Of a stretch of DNA of 64,000 nucleotides, positions 1 through 14,043 are shown piece by piece. A model generated the notes under the pieces. It saw only the letters and a program-made list of their open reading frames with translations, made no database searches and was not told the DNA's origin. Origin of the DNA: Gorsachius magnificus (lineage: Eukaryota; Chordata; Aves; Pelecaniformes; Ardeidae); NCBI GenBank assembly GCA_034008185.1, contig CM067081.1, positions 20,521,821-20,585,820 on the forward strand, read 5' to 3'. The position numbers and the translations under genes were made by a program. The stretch's first letter is position 1. Each line of letters opens with the position of its first letter.

Positions 1-1911
1 CTTGGAATTTCACCGTTATTACTGTTCTTGGCTTCGTGTCTGTTTGAAATGTCATGGTAAATCCTCACCTCGTCAAATAAGGGGAGGTGTGCACAGAGTG
101 GGTGACGCCCAGTGGTGGTACTGGTGTTGTTCGAGTTGTTTGTCTGGTGGCCCCTGAAACATGGCACTGCTGATGGTGCCACCCTCCTCCCCAGCACACC
201 CGATCATTTCTGCCCGCACCTTTCTAGTGGGGAAGTGATTTTCTCTTCTGTCCATGACTGTCCAATTTCATATCCCTGTGGGTTTTTAAATTTCTTCTCC
301 TGAAGTCCTTGCTGCTATTACATAGGCATTCTGCCTCAAATAAATTTTTTTCCAATACAAAAGTATCAGTTCTCTCTAAATCTGCTTTCAGTACTTGTAT
401 TTTTTTTTGGGTTTGGGGAGGTTTTTTATCTTCTTTCATTTTATTTCATATAACTGCTATCTCATTAAAGGCCCAATCTGAAGCTTTTCATTTCTGTCTC
501 AGTATCTTCTTCTTCTTGAAGTGGCCCTTGCTTTTCTATCACCATGACTACAGTTCTTCTCTGTGCTCTGGCCATTACTTGCTCCAGCTACTGTAATTCA
601 CTGACAGCTACTCTTCAGGCTCTTCCATACTCCCTCTAGCCTAACCAAAAGGTTGTTAAGCTACATTCTCCTCCCCGACACTTGAAGGATACCATCTCGT
701 TTCTTAATCTCGTCACTGGCTCCCTGCCTCCTCACTCTTCAGAGGTTTTCTCTCCATTTCCCCTCTTCCCTCTCTTGCTTCCCACGTGCCTCCCAATGCT
801 CTCCTCCCGCAATACCTCTTGTCTCCTCCCAGCCTCTGTTCTGTAGCCTGCCTTTATTTTGGTAGTGGCATGAGTTGAAGTAATACCAGTTTTACAGGGA
901 GGAGAACTTGTGCACAGATTCCTTGACTCCTAAAGGTCATCTGTGAGGTCCATTACAGATTAGAAAAGAAACTTCAGTGTTTCTGAGTGGTGTCCAGTTA
1001 TTGAGCCCCAGGACCTCTCCAGATCTGTCCTTCAGTCCTCCTGCCCTGGTGATCCTTGGTCTTCGCAGGATCCATTTTTGCCATCGACATAATTGCCTCG
1101 TGGTTTTCCTTGACCATGTTTGACTCTGAATTCTTTGGGAATGAGATTAGTGGGTTTGTATTTGCAAAGCACACAGTTCACCTCTATAGTGCCATATAAA
1201 TGCTTATCCCTGCGTAATTATAGTAGCCAGTGGCTTAGACATGCTGTACTGTGCTCGGAGAGGAAACAGACAGATTTCTGTGCGTCACACAGAGGAAAGC
1301 GACAGACTGTGTTTGCTCGTTAATTAAAACATTTCGGTGACTTTAGCTTGAGCAGTATAAAACTGCCTTGGATAGCCTAAATGTGCCTCAATTAAGATTT
1401 CAGATAAGATCTCCTGCCAGAACTGAGAAGATGCCCTGGTAACAGTGACGGTCAGGGCAAAGTGCTGGCTTGGAGGCATGGGAACAGAAAGCACAACCCT
1501 GTCTGTCCCCTCACCTTCTGGAGCTTAAGGGACAAATATTCCCAGAAAACTCTTTGTGTCTTAAAGGACAAAAAATCTCCATTGTTTTTCTGGATTTATT
1601 GTTGCGACAGGTTCAAAGGCCCTTGGCCCTCCTTCCACTAAATTAACAGAGCACTGACTGGGGTAATGGTTGCTTCTGTCCTGAACCAGGAGTGTTCCCA
1701 TGGGGCCACAGGGTGTTAATCCCAGGTAGCACCTGACCATCTCATTGACTGTCTTCGTAATTAAGCAACTGGGTAAAGCATGGATCAGTGAGTGGGTATC
1801 AAATACATTTATTAAGGTTGTCCTCTTACTGAACAATTTACCATGAAAGCAAAAATGTGCCAGAATGATCTATACTGACATCAGGTCTCTGGTCGTCGCC
1901 TGTCCTTTCAG

Positions 1912-2084
1912 AGCTGGCACAGGCAGCCCAGAGAGGTTGTAGAGTCTCCATCCATGGAGATATTCAAAACCTGACCAGACATGGTCCTGGGCAACCTGCT
2001 CTAGCTGACCCTGCCTGAGCAGGCGTTTGCACTAGATCATCTCAAGGGGTCCCTTCCAACCTCAGGTATTCTGTGATTCTGTGA
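1912..2084 (+). repeat. CR1 LINE 3'-end fragment
   Basis: The stretch carries the diagnostic CR1 tail. It starts with a cagcccagagaggttgt-type motif, continues through gatattcaaaacctgacc, gggcaacctgctctag and the gatcatctcaagggg block, then cccttccaacctcag. It ends in two tandem copies of attctgtg at 2068-2083. That terminal octamer repeat is the hallmark of avian CR1 3' ends. It is severely 5'-truncated and non-coding, as most CR1 copies are. Confidence 0.9.
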
Positions 2085-5000
2085 GCTGGGCCTGATTGGG
2101 TTTATATCACCTGCATCCACATGTTCATCCCTGGCAGCAAAGAGAACTCCTAGATGGGATACAAAGCCCTTTGTCTGAAATCCAAGCAGGGTGGGGGGAG
2201 GAGGACCCTTGTTCATCCTGTACTGAAAGTTCAGCTGGAGAATTGTTCCTTTCCTAACCTTATTCTCCTATTCACATTTTCGATGACTAACCCTTGGGAA
2301 CCCAGCGTACAACGGGCTGAATTTATTCATAGTCCGAGCATTATGCAAGCGCCCTCTGAGGCAGTTTCCTCTCACGCTGCCACACCATTGAAGGCAGCCC
2401 TGACCTTCGGGGACCACCCTCTTCAGGAATGGCAGGTTATTCAGCCTGCATCCTGTTTGAGAACCACACGCCCCTCCTGAGTGGCCGGCTCACCACTGGA
2501 GCGGGGGCTTGACCGTTTGTTTCACAGCATTCCCACTGTGGAGCAGCACTCCCAAAGCAACCGGTTGTGAGAGTGTGACCCACTCTTCCTGGTGCTGGGT
2601 CAGAACTGAGCTCACTCCGGGTGTACCCGGCTAAAGCAAGACTGATCCCACAAACCTGCAGGCAGAGGTGTCAGCAACTTGGCTGGCATCAGAAGGAAAA
2701 CACACCCTTGGTGTATGGCCTTGCATATCACTTAACCTCAGCTGAATACATGTAGGAAGCAGCGATCTGGCTCACGCTAATCCTTATTCAAGATAAGCCC
2801 TTTGAAGTCCATGTATGCTGCAGGCAGGGCCAGCTCGGCATTTTTGCCAAGTTGGTGAAACGTTTTGACAGCAACTGCTTTCCTTTTCCCCAAAACAACA
2901 ACTGGCTCTTGTTCTACTTATTTTAATCCTGAAAAAACCTTTCATCACATTTCCGTCTTGCTTTGCATTCGTATGAGAGAATGCCATTGCCACCACGATT
3001 TCTCTCAAGCACGAATACGCAGGCTCATTGCATACAAATCTCCCTTTTCTCAGAGCCCAGCCCTGCTGGGTTGAGAGTAGTGTCTGCCCTGGGTTTTATG
3101 CTGGTCCCAGAAAGAGAGAGCAGGTTGCAGAGCAGAGAACAGACTGTGCTTGCCATTCTTTGTACCGGGGAGAGTCAAACCAGTCCTTCCTTATGGGGAA
3201 TCACAGGAATGCAAGGCTGGGAAGGATCTAGTTTAGGCTGTCCCTCTTTGCTATGGCAGATTTTTGTCTAGTCTTAAAAACTCCAGTGCAAAGATTCCAC
3301 ACATTTCTCCTTGGCAGCTTGGTGCAGTGTTTCATGTTGTGTTGGAGGCTCTGACTTGAGACTAACCCGTGTCCAGATTTGCTAGGTGTTTTTTTTTTTT
3401 CCCGCCCAGAAAAATTGCCTGCGCAGATTTTTGAGGATTGCCTGTAGCGTAGCCTGGATAAGAAGGCTACACATGTGGAAAAACTAGACATATCGCCAGG
3501 ACCTGTGCTGACCTATTGTACAATCTGTGTGCAGGAAACCAGACCAGGAAGCACTGATCTTTTTCTATGGATGGGATGCAGTTGCTTGGTGAATACAAAG
3601 TAAATTCACAGTGTCCCAAAAGTCTGGGATTTATTACATATAAGCAACATCTCTGATCACAGAATCAGAGGGGAAGTAGTGGATTTGCTGTGTGGGCTCT
3701 GCAGAACATGACAGAAGCAGGCAACATGCTGCAGCTACGATCCTGGAGAGACGCAACAGCAACTGTGCGATGCCCAGGGTATTAGACACCAACATCGCTG
3801 CAGCATCTTGGGTCCTGCTTCGAGTTGCATTCATTCTTTGTGATCTGGTCCAGCCCTCTTGGGCCTCTACCTTCTCCTTCTTCCCCAATTATTATTTCAG
3901 GGGGACACCCTGGACAGAAACACAGCAGCCCTGTGCTGGCTGCAGGGCGTGACACACTCATGCTTATCGCTGGGCTGAAGCATGGGGGGGAAATCAAAAG
4001 GTACCAAGTGAGATGCACAGAAGAAACCCATGATTTGGGGAGCAGTACTTCCCTCCTTGTCTTCCACCACTCCTCACAAGTCATGCTTTTATGACAGCTG
4101 TTTGCATGACCCACAGGGTGACCTGGATCCTGACCTAGAAAAAGGGCAATTCCACACTAAGTAACGTTTTGGGTTTTGCTTGGGTTGCTTTTACTTCAGC
4201 CAACGAGCAGTTGTGCTGGTCTGACTGAAGCTGCCGTCTGAATGTCTCTGAGCAGAACTGAGCAGCAGGGCCAAATGTGCCTTTGACTGGTGCTGGGCTG
4301 AAGACCGCGGCTGAGGTGGCACAGCAGCAGCAGGAATGCCTGTCCAGTTCATCATTCCCCCTCCACCATGTCCCCTTCCCCTTGTCGTCCTCCCCACTGT
4401 CACTTGCGTATGTTGCGCAGTGCCATGGGCACTGTTGGGTGAACTGGCCCGGAGAACCGATCCAGCTGAAAGATCATCCACCAGAAAAAAAACAAAAGCG
4501 ACCATTTTCAGTGCCATCCCTTCCTCAGAGAGGCCCACTGCATGGTTGGAGGGTAGCAGCCAGGGGACAGCCTGGCTTATCTTGTGCTGCTGCCAAAGAC
4601 GACCCCAACAATCCTCAGCCTCTGTCACGTGAAGCCACAACCTGAACGCGGGCAGTTTCCTCATGCCTAACTTAACCGTATTCTCATATTCTGTTTCTCA
4701 GCACAACCTTGCATTCTGAAGGGGAGGGCGGTAACTTTTCTTGAAATTTCACATTGTTTTGTTAGCAAATAGACTCATGTTTGACACAACATCCGCCATG
4801 TCTGCCAGATCGGCAGGGTTTTCTTTCTTTTCTCTGGCTCTTTTCCTCCTTGTTTTTTTTTCCCTTTCCAGTATTCTCTTAATTTAGACTGGATCCTCCT
4901 GTAACAGCAAGTCAGCGACTTGCTTTGGGCAAAACAATTTGTACACTAGATTTATTGTCTTCCTGCTTGGATGTCCATCTTGTAATGTCTTCCGCATCCA

Positions 5001-5911
5001 AGCCCATCCAAGTTTCTCTCTTTTTTCCTCTTTACTTTGAGCTTAGTGTTTTGAAGGAAGTTGATCAAACTGAGCATTCTTGTGAATTTGAGCTTGGTTG
5101 CCAAGAATGTAAGTGATTCATCCCCCTGTAAGGAAAAGTGCTGGCAATAAAACATTCCCCATTCCCCCTTTTTAACATGCAAAATACTGTTACTGCTCAA
5201 AACAAGCACATCTCTCTACTCAGAACAAACTGTTACGCTTTTAATTGCACGACAACTAGAATTCTTAAAATATCTTTAAGCTCTATTCTTAGAAGGAGGA
5301 AATATTACCAGCAGAGGCCTTGAAAGCGATGAGGTGTAAATTACAAGCACAAGTAAAGCACAATGAAATGGTACCTTGCCTCATATCCTCCATATTGTTA
5401 CCTTACCCTCAGCAGGACCAAATTCCAGCAGTTTTTCCTTTGCGCTTTGTGTTGCAGATATTTTAAGAACCCTTCAGGGAAACACAAAATAATTTCAGGG
5501 AGGAAATGTGTTATTTACTTGAATGAGGACAGCGCAGGACCTGAACAGTCTATTCAGTGAGGGGAGTTAATGTCCCAGTTTGTCCTCCATGGCGATGCTG
5601 GTGTGTCAGGACAGGCACATGCCTCGGTGCCACCTAGCAAACTCCCCAGGCGCCTGCCACAGCCATGTCCCCTGCACACGGACACCCCGCCTGCGCCATG
5701 CCTGCCTCACCGCTTCTGCTACAGCGCTCCATCGAGCCAAGGTTTTCACAGGTCCATCAAGCAGAGCGCCTGGCGTTCTGCACACTCCGCCCCAAGAATC
5801 AGAGGGCTTGTTTATAGTCTGAAGCAAAAAAAGGTAGCTTGGTATTAAGTATGCATTCTTACAGATGGGAAAGCAGCATTCGTCTTTTCTGGGAGTCTTT
5901 CTTTAAAGGCT

Positions 5912-6577
5912 ATGGTATTAGTAAAAGACTGCATTGCTGTTTGTCATAGCTTTGGCTTCCCTCCCAGCTGGGCCAGGAAACAGCATGCACAAAGTAGAAT
6001 GTCCCACATTTCAGCAGTGTCCCCACAGCCTTGCTCGTGCTCCGTCAGTGATGCGCAGGTAGGACCAATAACACTTTCACCTGATATTTTTCAAACCTAC
6101 CAAGGACCAGCTGCTTTCAAGTACCTTTTACCACCTACTAATAATCCCTGCCAGCTAGCCTCCGATAAAGCCACTCACAACCCTGATCGTGATGGCCAGG
6201 GTCATGGGATTGCTGTCCCAGCAAGAAACCAGGGCTCGTTCAAGCAGCCTGAAGAAACTGTAAAACCTCCCGCAGTTCAGCTGTCAGCATCCAGCATGAG
6301 CAGAGCTAAAGGAGCTGTACAACTCACACCCGCAGGGAGCTGGAGGAGGATAAGCTTCAGTGCCCCCAGAAGCAGGTACACAGCCCATTGTCGGTGGCCT
6401 TCCACCACGGACTCCACCAAAAATTACCAACTTAAGGAAAGTGCTCAAAGAATGTTGGATGAAAAAGTGTTTGTCCAACTCCAGGCATCCCTGAGTGCAA
6501 GATGGAGTGAGAACATCTCCACGATTGACCAAAGATTTCATCTGCCTTCTAAACATAAAATAATGAAAAATGCATAA
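5912..6577 (+). other. Unrecognised 221-codon open reading frame, coding status doubtful
   Basis: This is the longest open frame in the left intergenic region. The predicted peptide begins MVLVKDCIAVCHSFGFPPSW and is rich in Ser, Gln, Pro and Ala. I see no signal peptide, transmembrane segment, repeat or known domain. No promoter-like CpG island precedes it, and I see no convincing splice context around it. It is more likely a chance open frame, or part of a non-coding transcript, than a gene. I list it only because of its length for non-CpG-island sequence. Confidence 0.12.
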
Positions 6578-9500
6578 CATCTTCGTGTGCCAAATCATTT
6601 GCACCCACTGGCCATAGTTCACAGAAGAACTACAAGCCATGTCAACACAAATCTTCCCCCTTCGTTTGCAGCCCAAGATGGAAGAACGCTCATGAATCTC
6701 TCATTCTGACAAGTCTTCATGGTTTCTAATCAGAAACCAATTAATAACTTCTATGGTGTATCATTTCATCTTTGGTCTGGGCTAAAATCCTTTCTGAATC
6801 TCCTTCATGTTTGATGATTGAAGCATGTTTGATTGGTAGCTCCACATTTTTCTGGGTTGAAGCCAGACCCAAATCTGAAAGAAGTGATCAGCAGCCAGAC
6901 TGCTGTACTTCAACGGCATTTTAAGATCTGGCCCATACGTCAGAATTTGCACGTAAGAATTTAGCAATAGCTGTGCCCTGTGTTCTAAATATTTCAGTTT
7001 CATTATTTTCAAAACATTGTGCTTAGCTGATCGTTCATCTCTAACAGGCAGGGCATCTCTCTGTACCTCCGGTAAACAGAACTTTTGCAATTTTTGTATT
7101 TGAGAGTTTCACCTCCTTTCATATAAGGTGTCTCTTTTTCTAGTATTTGTTTCACTGAAAAATCCAAGATCTCTTTTTTAAAGGTAACATTAAGTGATAA
7201 TGGTCTTTTAAAAATATAAACATGTGCATTATATTGGTGTATCAGCTGGTAATTATTATGCCTTTGCACTCCTCAAGCCCAAATAAACCACCAGAGCATA
7301 TTTTATCTTGCTTCATATTGAACAAATCTAAGAGGTGTAAAGAGACATTCCCTTTGCTCTTCTGTGCCCTGAAGTTTTATAGAAATTAATCTGAATTATT
7401 CTTAGCTTTGTAACAGGGGTAACAAAGCATAAAGCTGACTGGGAAGTAGTGTCAATCTAAGGTCTTTTTTTCCCCAAATCCACTTCTTTCCTTCCCCTTT
7501 CTTCATTTGCAGGAATTCTGTGAGGCACTTATTTATTTTTTGGAGTGCTGCATCTTCTTATACATCTTCTGAACACACACGAAAAAAAAAGCACTGCTCA
7601 CAGCAATCTGAAATGTCACAGTCTGTCATGCTGTCACATAAAATGTCACATCGTACAGCTTGTCATTTGAAAGCACCGGGTTATGGACAGATGTCACCTC
7701 CTGGCTCCAGCTGAACCACTGACAGAGAGGCCCTTTACCACCATCCCCTCTAGCCCACTGGTGTGCCAGAAGAGCTGTTTGTGCGAACCCTTCCGCACCC
7801 ACTCCAGGCAAGAGCAACGAGATTATTGTAAACAATTTAAGTATGAAGTCTTTGCTAACCTCTTTCATTGTAATACGTCTGCAGAAAGCTCATCCCGACC
7901 AGCTCTGCCAAGAGAGCTGAGAGAGAAGGAACAGCAAGAGACATGAAAGCAGTGACTTTTTCCCTGCTAGCAGCCTGGCCACAGCGTGCACCTCTCTCTG
8001 TGCCCTTATGATCACTTGTCTGTAACCCCAACATGCCTCTGCTGCTCTGCAGCAAGACCTCACAGCTTCTTTTGCCATGTGCAAAATGTAATATAATACA
8101 ACCGATAATAACAGTCAGCAGTACATTCCAACGTTATTCCTTCTTACTCAAAGGAACAGGCGTCCACAAATTTTCTAACAACTTTTCTTTCAAAGCTATT
8201 GCGATCTGCGGAGCCAAAGTGATTCTGCCTTACATTATGCCTACAGGAGGTTCTGTTTTACTGGCACTATTCCCACTACTATCGTTAAGATTATGTCAGT
8301 GTTTCCACTAAGCGCTGTGTCTCTGAGGAGCTTACGGTAACCAAGCCGTCAGAATTCATTCTGGGCTCAAACTTCACCTATTGTAAATTTCCAGTGATGG
8401 ACATTTCCTTTCTTTAAAAAACATCCCGTTAATTGATACTGCAATACATACAACATAGCATTCAGAAAAGAATTTGGGTTTATATTGCACTATTCAAAAC
8501 CTTGCAGGTAATTTATCGCAGCCAGAACATTTTGGTCGTAAGTGGCCACTCAGGCAAAAAAAAAATAATTACAGAATTCTGTTTTCTGACCTGCACATTG
8601 AGCCACAAAAGATATTGCTGTGATATAGCTGGGCTGTCTTGGGGCGCTGAGGCTTTGCTTTGTGCTTGACAAGGCTTGCCACATGGAACTACTTATTTTG
8701 GAGGAAAGTTTTGCTCGGCTCTTTACAATGATGCTTCTGGAGGCAGGACACATGTAATGGCTTACACAACATCAACCTTTGTTATGAAGGATATGGCAGC
8801 ACTCTCCTAAACCTTCTGCGGGGCACTGTGAGCCCCAGAACCAAACCAAATAAAACATGATTTGCTGTGGCTGACAAGAGAGGATTTATTTATCAACAGC
8901 TCTGCTGTCATTAAAGAATCGGTGTGAAAAGCCACGGGCAAGGGGAGATTCTTTGTGTTAAGACCCATCATCCTGGGGCAGAAAGCAGAGAGGCAAATAT
9001 CTGCTCTTGGCATGCAGAATCCATTTCTATCCATCTCCTATTTTCAATAGGAACTGTGAGTGCCACAGACTGGAAACTTCCAGAGATGCATGGCAAGCTG
9101 AAGAGCAGCATAGCCAGGAAGCTACATATATGTACTTTGGTATACTCAGTCACATCTCTTGGAATTTTCTACTTTAGGAGAAAAAGCTCAAGTCTTTTAC
9201 TATTCTTCCATGGAAAGGGAAAAGAACAGATATTTGGGGGAAGATGCTGGAATAACCATCAACCTAATCTGTTAATGCTTATTCATGGAAATGTTCCCAC
9301 CAAAGCATGAGCAGGACTGTGTCCATCCCAAGGAGATACTCACCCCCTTCTCAGACTCTTGTGTCATGTTCAAGGACGGGATCACACTAATCCAGGAAGC
9401 AGCCAGGGAAGGGATTTGTCTGCACAGGAAACATAGAAGACAATATTAAGGACACCTCTTCCAGGTGATGAAGTTGTGCAGGGATGCGCTGGCTTTGCCA

Positions 9501-10519
9501 CCCGGGGCGTTTGCAGGGCAGCGCTGCTGCCCTCAGAGCAGCCGGCACAGGGCTGCAGGTCAGGCAGCCTCCGTGTTCCCAGGGCTAACTGGTGACAGCA
9601 AGACCCGCAACTGGGAAAAGCACCAGCAATGACAGTAACCTTCACACCGGGTTTCACGCCACTGCTCTCCGCAGTGGCACTGCCCCAGTGAAGGAAAACC
9701 AGGGAACAAGGGAGCACAGGCAGGGGCCTGTGCTGCCAACCAAACTGTTTGCAGTGAATTACAGGCTGACAAACTTCTGATGTAGGTTGTCCTCTCTATA
9801 ACACACATCTCGTACACAACCTTAAAAACTTCCACTTATTGCAATGACAACCCATTTATTCCTTCCCTACAGCGCACGAACGTTTCTGTACTGAGGTAAT
9901 TTAATACAAACAGTAGGGGGGAAATCAAGAATCTATGGTAGAGTATTACCCAAGTTATAAAAGCAGTTTATTACTCTATTGTGTGTCTAAAATTTCTGGA
10001 GCATTGTAGCAGATGTATTTTATAGAGAAATGACAACACGTTTTAATGAAACCCAGGTTTAGATTCTGGCAACATTTCTTCCTTAATTTTATATTTTGTA
10101 ACCGAGTCTACTACCCCACCAGGAAAAATCAATGGAATATTTAGTACATCTCACCATCACACCTTCACATGTATTTGTATAGAGAAGAAAATAACTCTAC
10201 GTGACAGACCAGGACTTACTTGTTCTTTACTTGAAACTGAATTCTGTCTTCCTCAGCTTTTACAAGAACTACAAGCTCCAGTTTGTTCTGGTCCCTTCCA
10301 GGTGAAATTCAAGCAGTCATTACAAAGGTTGCTGGACCTTCCTTGCATAACATGCACCCCGTTGTTGATTTAGACCGCAAACAGTTCTGCACTGGGTCGG
10401 CCTGAAGGGCTGTGGAGCTGCTCTCCGGCTCCCTCCTCTCCCCAGCTAGGGGACGCGAGCAGGGTCACATCCTGCGTCCCTTATCGGTGCCCACTATGGG
10501 CAGCAGCGCCCTAAGGGGG

Positions 10520-10546
10520 AAAAAAAAAAAAAAAAAAAAAAAAAAA
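10520..10546. repeat. Poly(A) run of about 27 bases
   Basis: An uninterrupted A run follows ctaaggggg and is followed by gagagcgcccc. It may be a simple homopolymer, or the 3' tail of an old retroposed sequence whose body would be the moderately GC-rich stretch at about 10380-10519. I do not recognise that upstream stretch. Confidence 0.8.
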
Positions 10547-13500
10547 GAGAGCGCCCCACTGTTCCCAGTTCCGTGCCCCGGGGCCTATTGCAGAGCACAG
10601 GAGCCCTGGGGACGTCCTTCCGAGTCTCTTGCACACCCGGATGCATCGGGTGCAATTTAGCTGCCCGGTATTATTTTGTCTCTGCTGATTATGGATAAAT
10701 CACAGCTTTTAAAAAAAAACATTATAGTTCAGTCGAATATATTTGCTTTATGAGAACATCTCCGACGCAGGTGTAAGCACCTCTGCCAAATTGTGTTTCT
10801 TTCTCAAAAGTAGGTGCGTGCTGCAGGTTTTCAGGCAAACTGATGTAGGTTACTTAAAATGAACAAAAAATAATAGAAATGTGAGTGATAATGCTCATCT
10901 GCCTAAAATATTATTCCTGTAAACATTGTTTTCTGAAATTGAAAAAAAAAAGTATCCTGAGGATGCTCTTTCAGGAAACACCTGATGTGGAAAAGTTCCA
11001 TCTGAACGGCAGAATTATAACATCTGGCAACACCACGAACGGCTTTAAGCAGGGCCATGCAGTGGCAAGACCAGGCAGCTTGGTTTACACAAGCCGCACC
11101 AGTGGCTCTGCCTTGCACGCGACGCCTGGCTCCCAGAGCGTGTGTGAGGCTGTGCAGACTGACCGCTGCCACGTGAACAATGGTTAAATAGCAATTTCAC
11201 GATATTGCGTAACAGCAAATCCAATCTGAGACTTTGCTCACTAGGCTGATTGTAAAGATGTTTGAAGGGTGACTGTGCTGTTGCCAGAACAGGGAAGTTG
11301 AACCGTCCACAACCAAGATAAAGACCAATTCCTCTATCAAACAGCCTCATGGGATACAGATACAACCATGCAACATTAAGGAGTGGTCCGTAGTCCTGGA
11401 GAGGAAGAATGTGCGCATGCAGCCAATGAGCCAGGGGTCCTGGGAGCCTTGGGAACCTGAAAACAGCACGCTGCAAGGAGTGAGGCTATTTCAGCTTCTT
11501 TGAACTGAGATTCAATATACTCATGGGTCTGAAGTGTTCAGAGTTCCTTGTTCTGGTCATTTGTTAACAATTTTTCTAGTTCCTTGGCGGTTTATGTCCA
11601 TGGTTGATATCCCAGGCCCAGCTGTGCCATTCCTTTCTGGATCTTCCCAAGGACCCTTTTTCATTTACTATCACCTTCTCTGTTCTGCCTAGAAAGTTTT
11701 AAGTCACACAGTATCAACTGCTCCTTTTATTTTTCCCCTTTCAATCACAATTGACTTCTGGTAAGTGTTTCACAGGCCAGGAGGCTGCCGTCAGGCAGCT
11801 CCCCTCTAAATGGCGGCACAGCGTTGCCCAGTCCCGTATCCGAATGGCACCAACGCGCCATCTCATTCACACCTTTCCCAGATGCTCCAATGAGCAATTA
11901 AAAGTTCACTATTTAAATAACCACTTAAATAGGAATGTGTGTTAACAATTTTTGGAGCGGCAATTTGCACTTCTGAGACCCCTTGTCTCAGTTCTCTACT
12001 ACAGGCATTCATATCTGAAAATGTTTGATTCATATTTTGGGTATCTCCCTTACAACAACAGACTGAGCAGAGCCTTGCTTCGACATTTTTATTCTGCCTC
12101 ACTACCTGAGTGAGGAGCTTTCATTTCCTCTATAGCATACGCTATGCCCACACATCCACGCACAAACATATGCACTGCTTGCACAGAACACAGACAGAAA
12201 ACCAGCCCCCGAGTGGATAGCTTTGTCTTAAATCAGGGAATTTCACCTGTTCTTGGAAACATCTAGCGAGGGCCACACCTGGCAGAAGGTAGGGGGAAAA
12301 CCCTCACATGGCTGACAGTAAGGACGGGCAGCGGGGAGCTAAATCCCCCTCCTTTGGCAAGAGCGAGCTGTTGGACTAACTCAGGGACACGTGGGACCTC
12401 AGCCTAAACGGGTGGGAGTCCGGTTTACCGGGTTATGCCTTGTTTAACCAGACAGCACCGTCTCCAGTAAAACCTGCATCCCGCAGCCCAGGTTACAGAT
12501 CGCATAACTGCATTTTCATTTCCAAATAATTCCCATCTTTCTCTTCCAAATACGTAACGTAAGAATCTAAGATTTTAGACTGAAAATAAATTGTGACTGT
12601 TAATACAGTTCATGAATAATAAATTAAGTCATGCTTGAATTTACTTAAAGCTCAAGCACACTAGGTCATTTTTCACATAAATAAAGCACTCAAAGAGTTC
12701 TAGCAGAAGGAACTACTTGGATTCATAATAGGACTGTGCTTTATTTGTTACAGCTGTTCCTTTATGGTACCTGATCCCAGACATAAATTCCTTTGTTTTG
12801 GAAATGGCGGTTCACATACTGAGCCCGAAGCGTGTATTATCAGGGCAGATATAATTAATTTTAGCAGTGTAATGAACTGTATGGTTGCCTGGGAAATCAA
12901 ATCCTGCAAATGGTGGCAAGGCTGAGTCATTCCCTTCGGTAATAAAATGATGATATGCTATAACTTAACGTAGATTAAAAACTGTACAATACTATCCAGG
13001 CTACCACAAAAGGAAGTTAATAAAAGCTGAGGGTAAACTCTAAGAGGTTGTTGGCTCTCTTGTCTTGTATTAGGTGTGCCATAAATCAACATTTTAAAAC
13101 CAAACACTGTTGGTTATATTAGAGGTGAACTGCAAGAGCTTTTTTTCTTTTTTTTTTTTGTACTATGGACTCACAACTCTTTTTCTTCTTTATGATGTGC
13201 ACAAAAACCTCATAGGTGAATATATCTTTCTAACTTCCCCCCCCTCACATTTGTAAAATAAATAATACATTGAAAAGATAAATCTGCAGTGTCTGGAAAT
13301 GTGAAATCAAACCACATCACCCTCAGAGCACAGGTATTCCAACCGTTGTAACACCTTAACAAGCGTATACCTATTTCACGGTGCAGACTCTCTTGCATTT
13401 CTTTCTCTCTGATACTATACTTAATACTTGAGAAAGCAACCCGGCACAGATGTAAGTCCACTCTGGATCTCCTTACTCAGAGAAGCAGAGACAGTGCAGG

Positions 13501-13639
13501 ATGGGGACCTGGGGACACAGCTCCGGTGCTGCATTGTTCTGTGTTCTGTTCTGTGCAATCACCAACAGAAAATTACATAAGCAGTATAGGAACATGATAA
13601 TAATATAGCGCCAAATATACCTTAATGGCATGGTTAAGG

Positions 13640-14043
13640 GATGGGAGCATCTGTCCTATGAGGACAGGCCGAGAGCTGGGACTGTTCAGCCTTGAGAGAG
13701 ACAGCTCCTATCACAGTGTGCCTGACGGGAGGGAGTAAAGATGACAGAGCCAGGCTTCTCAGTGGTGCCCAGTGACAGGAGAACAGGCAATGGCACATAC
13801 TGAGATACCAGAAATTTAATTTAAATGTCGGAAGAAAAATAAACTAAATTATTTTTTTTTTTGTGAGGGTGACTGAGCACTGGAGCAGGTTGCCTAGAGA
13901 GGTCTCCATCGTCAGACATACTCAAAACCCACCCAGACCTGGCCCTGAGGAACCAGCCCGTGCTGATCCTGCTTTGAGCAGGGCTTTGGACGAGGCAGTC
14001 TCCTCCAGAGCTCCCTTCCAGCCTCAGCAATCCTGCGAGTCTC
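13640..14043 (+). repeat. CR1 LINE 3'-end fragment, internally diverged
   Basis: The left part (about 13640-13770) matches the CR1 block with catctgtcctatgaggacag, the cagccttgagag motif and the following tail of the ORF2 end. The right part (about 13880-14043) matches the CR1 3' UTR, with actggagcaggttgcctaga, ctcaaaacccaccca, the gagcaggg motif and cttccagcctcag. Between the two lies about 100 bases that fit poorly, including an A/T-rich stretch and a T run near 13851-13862. The terminal octamer repeats are degraded. It is non-coding and an old copy. Confidence 0.8.
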
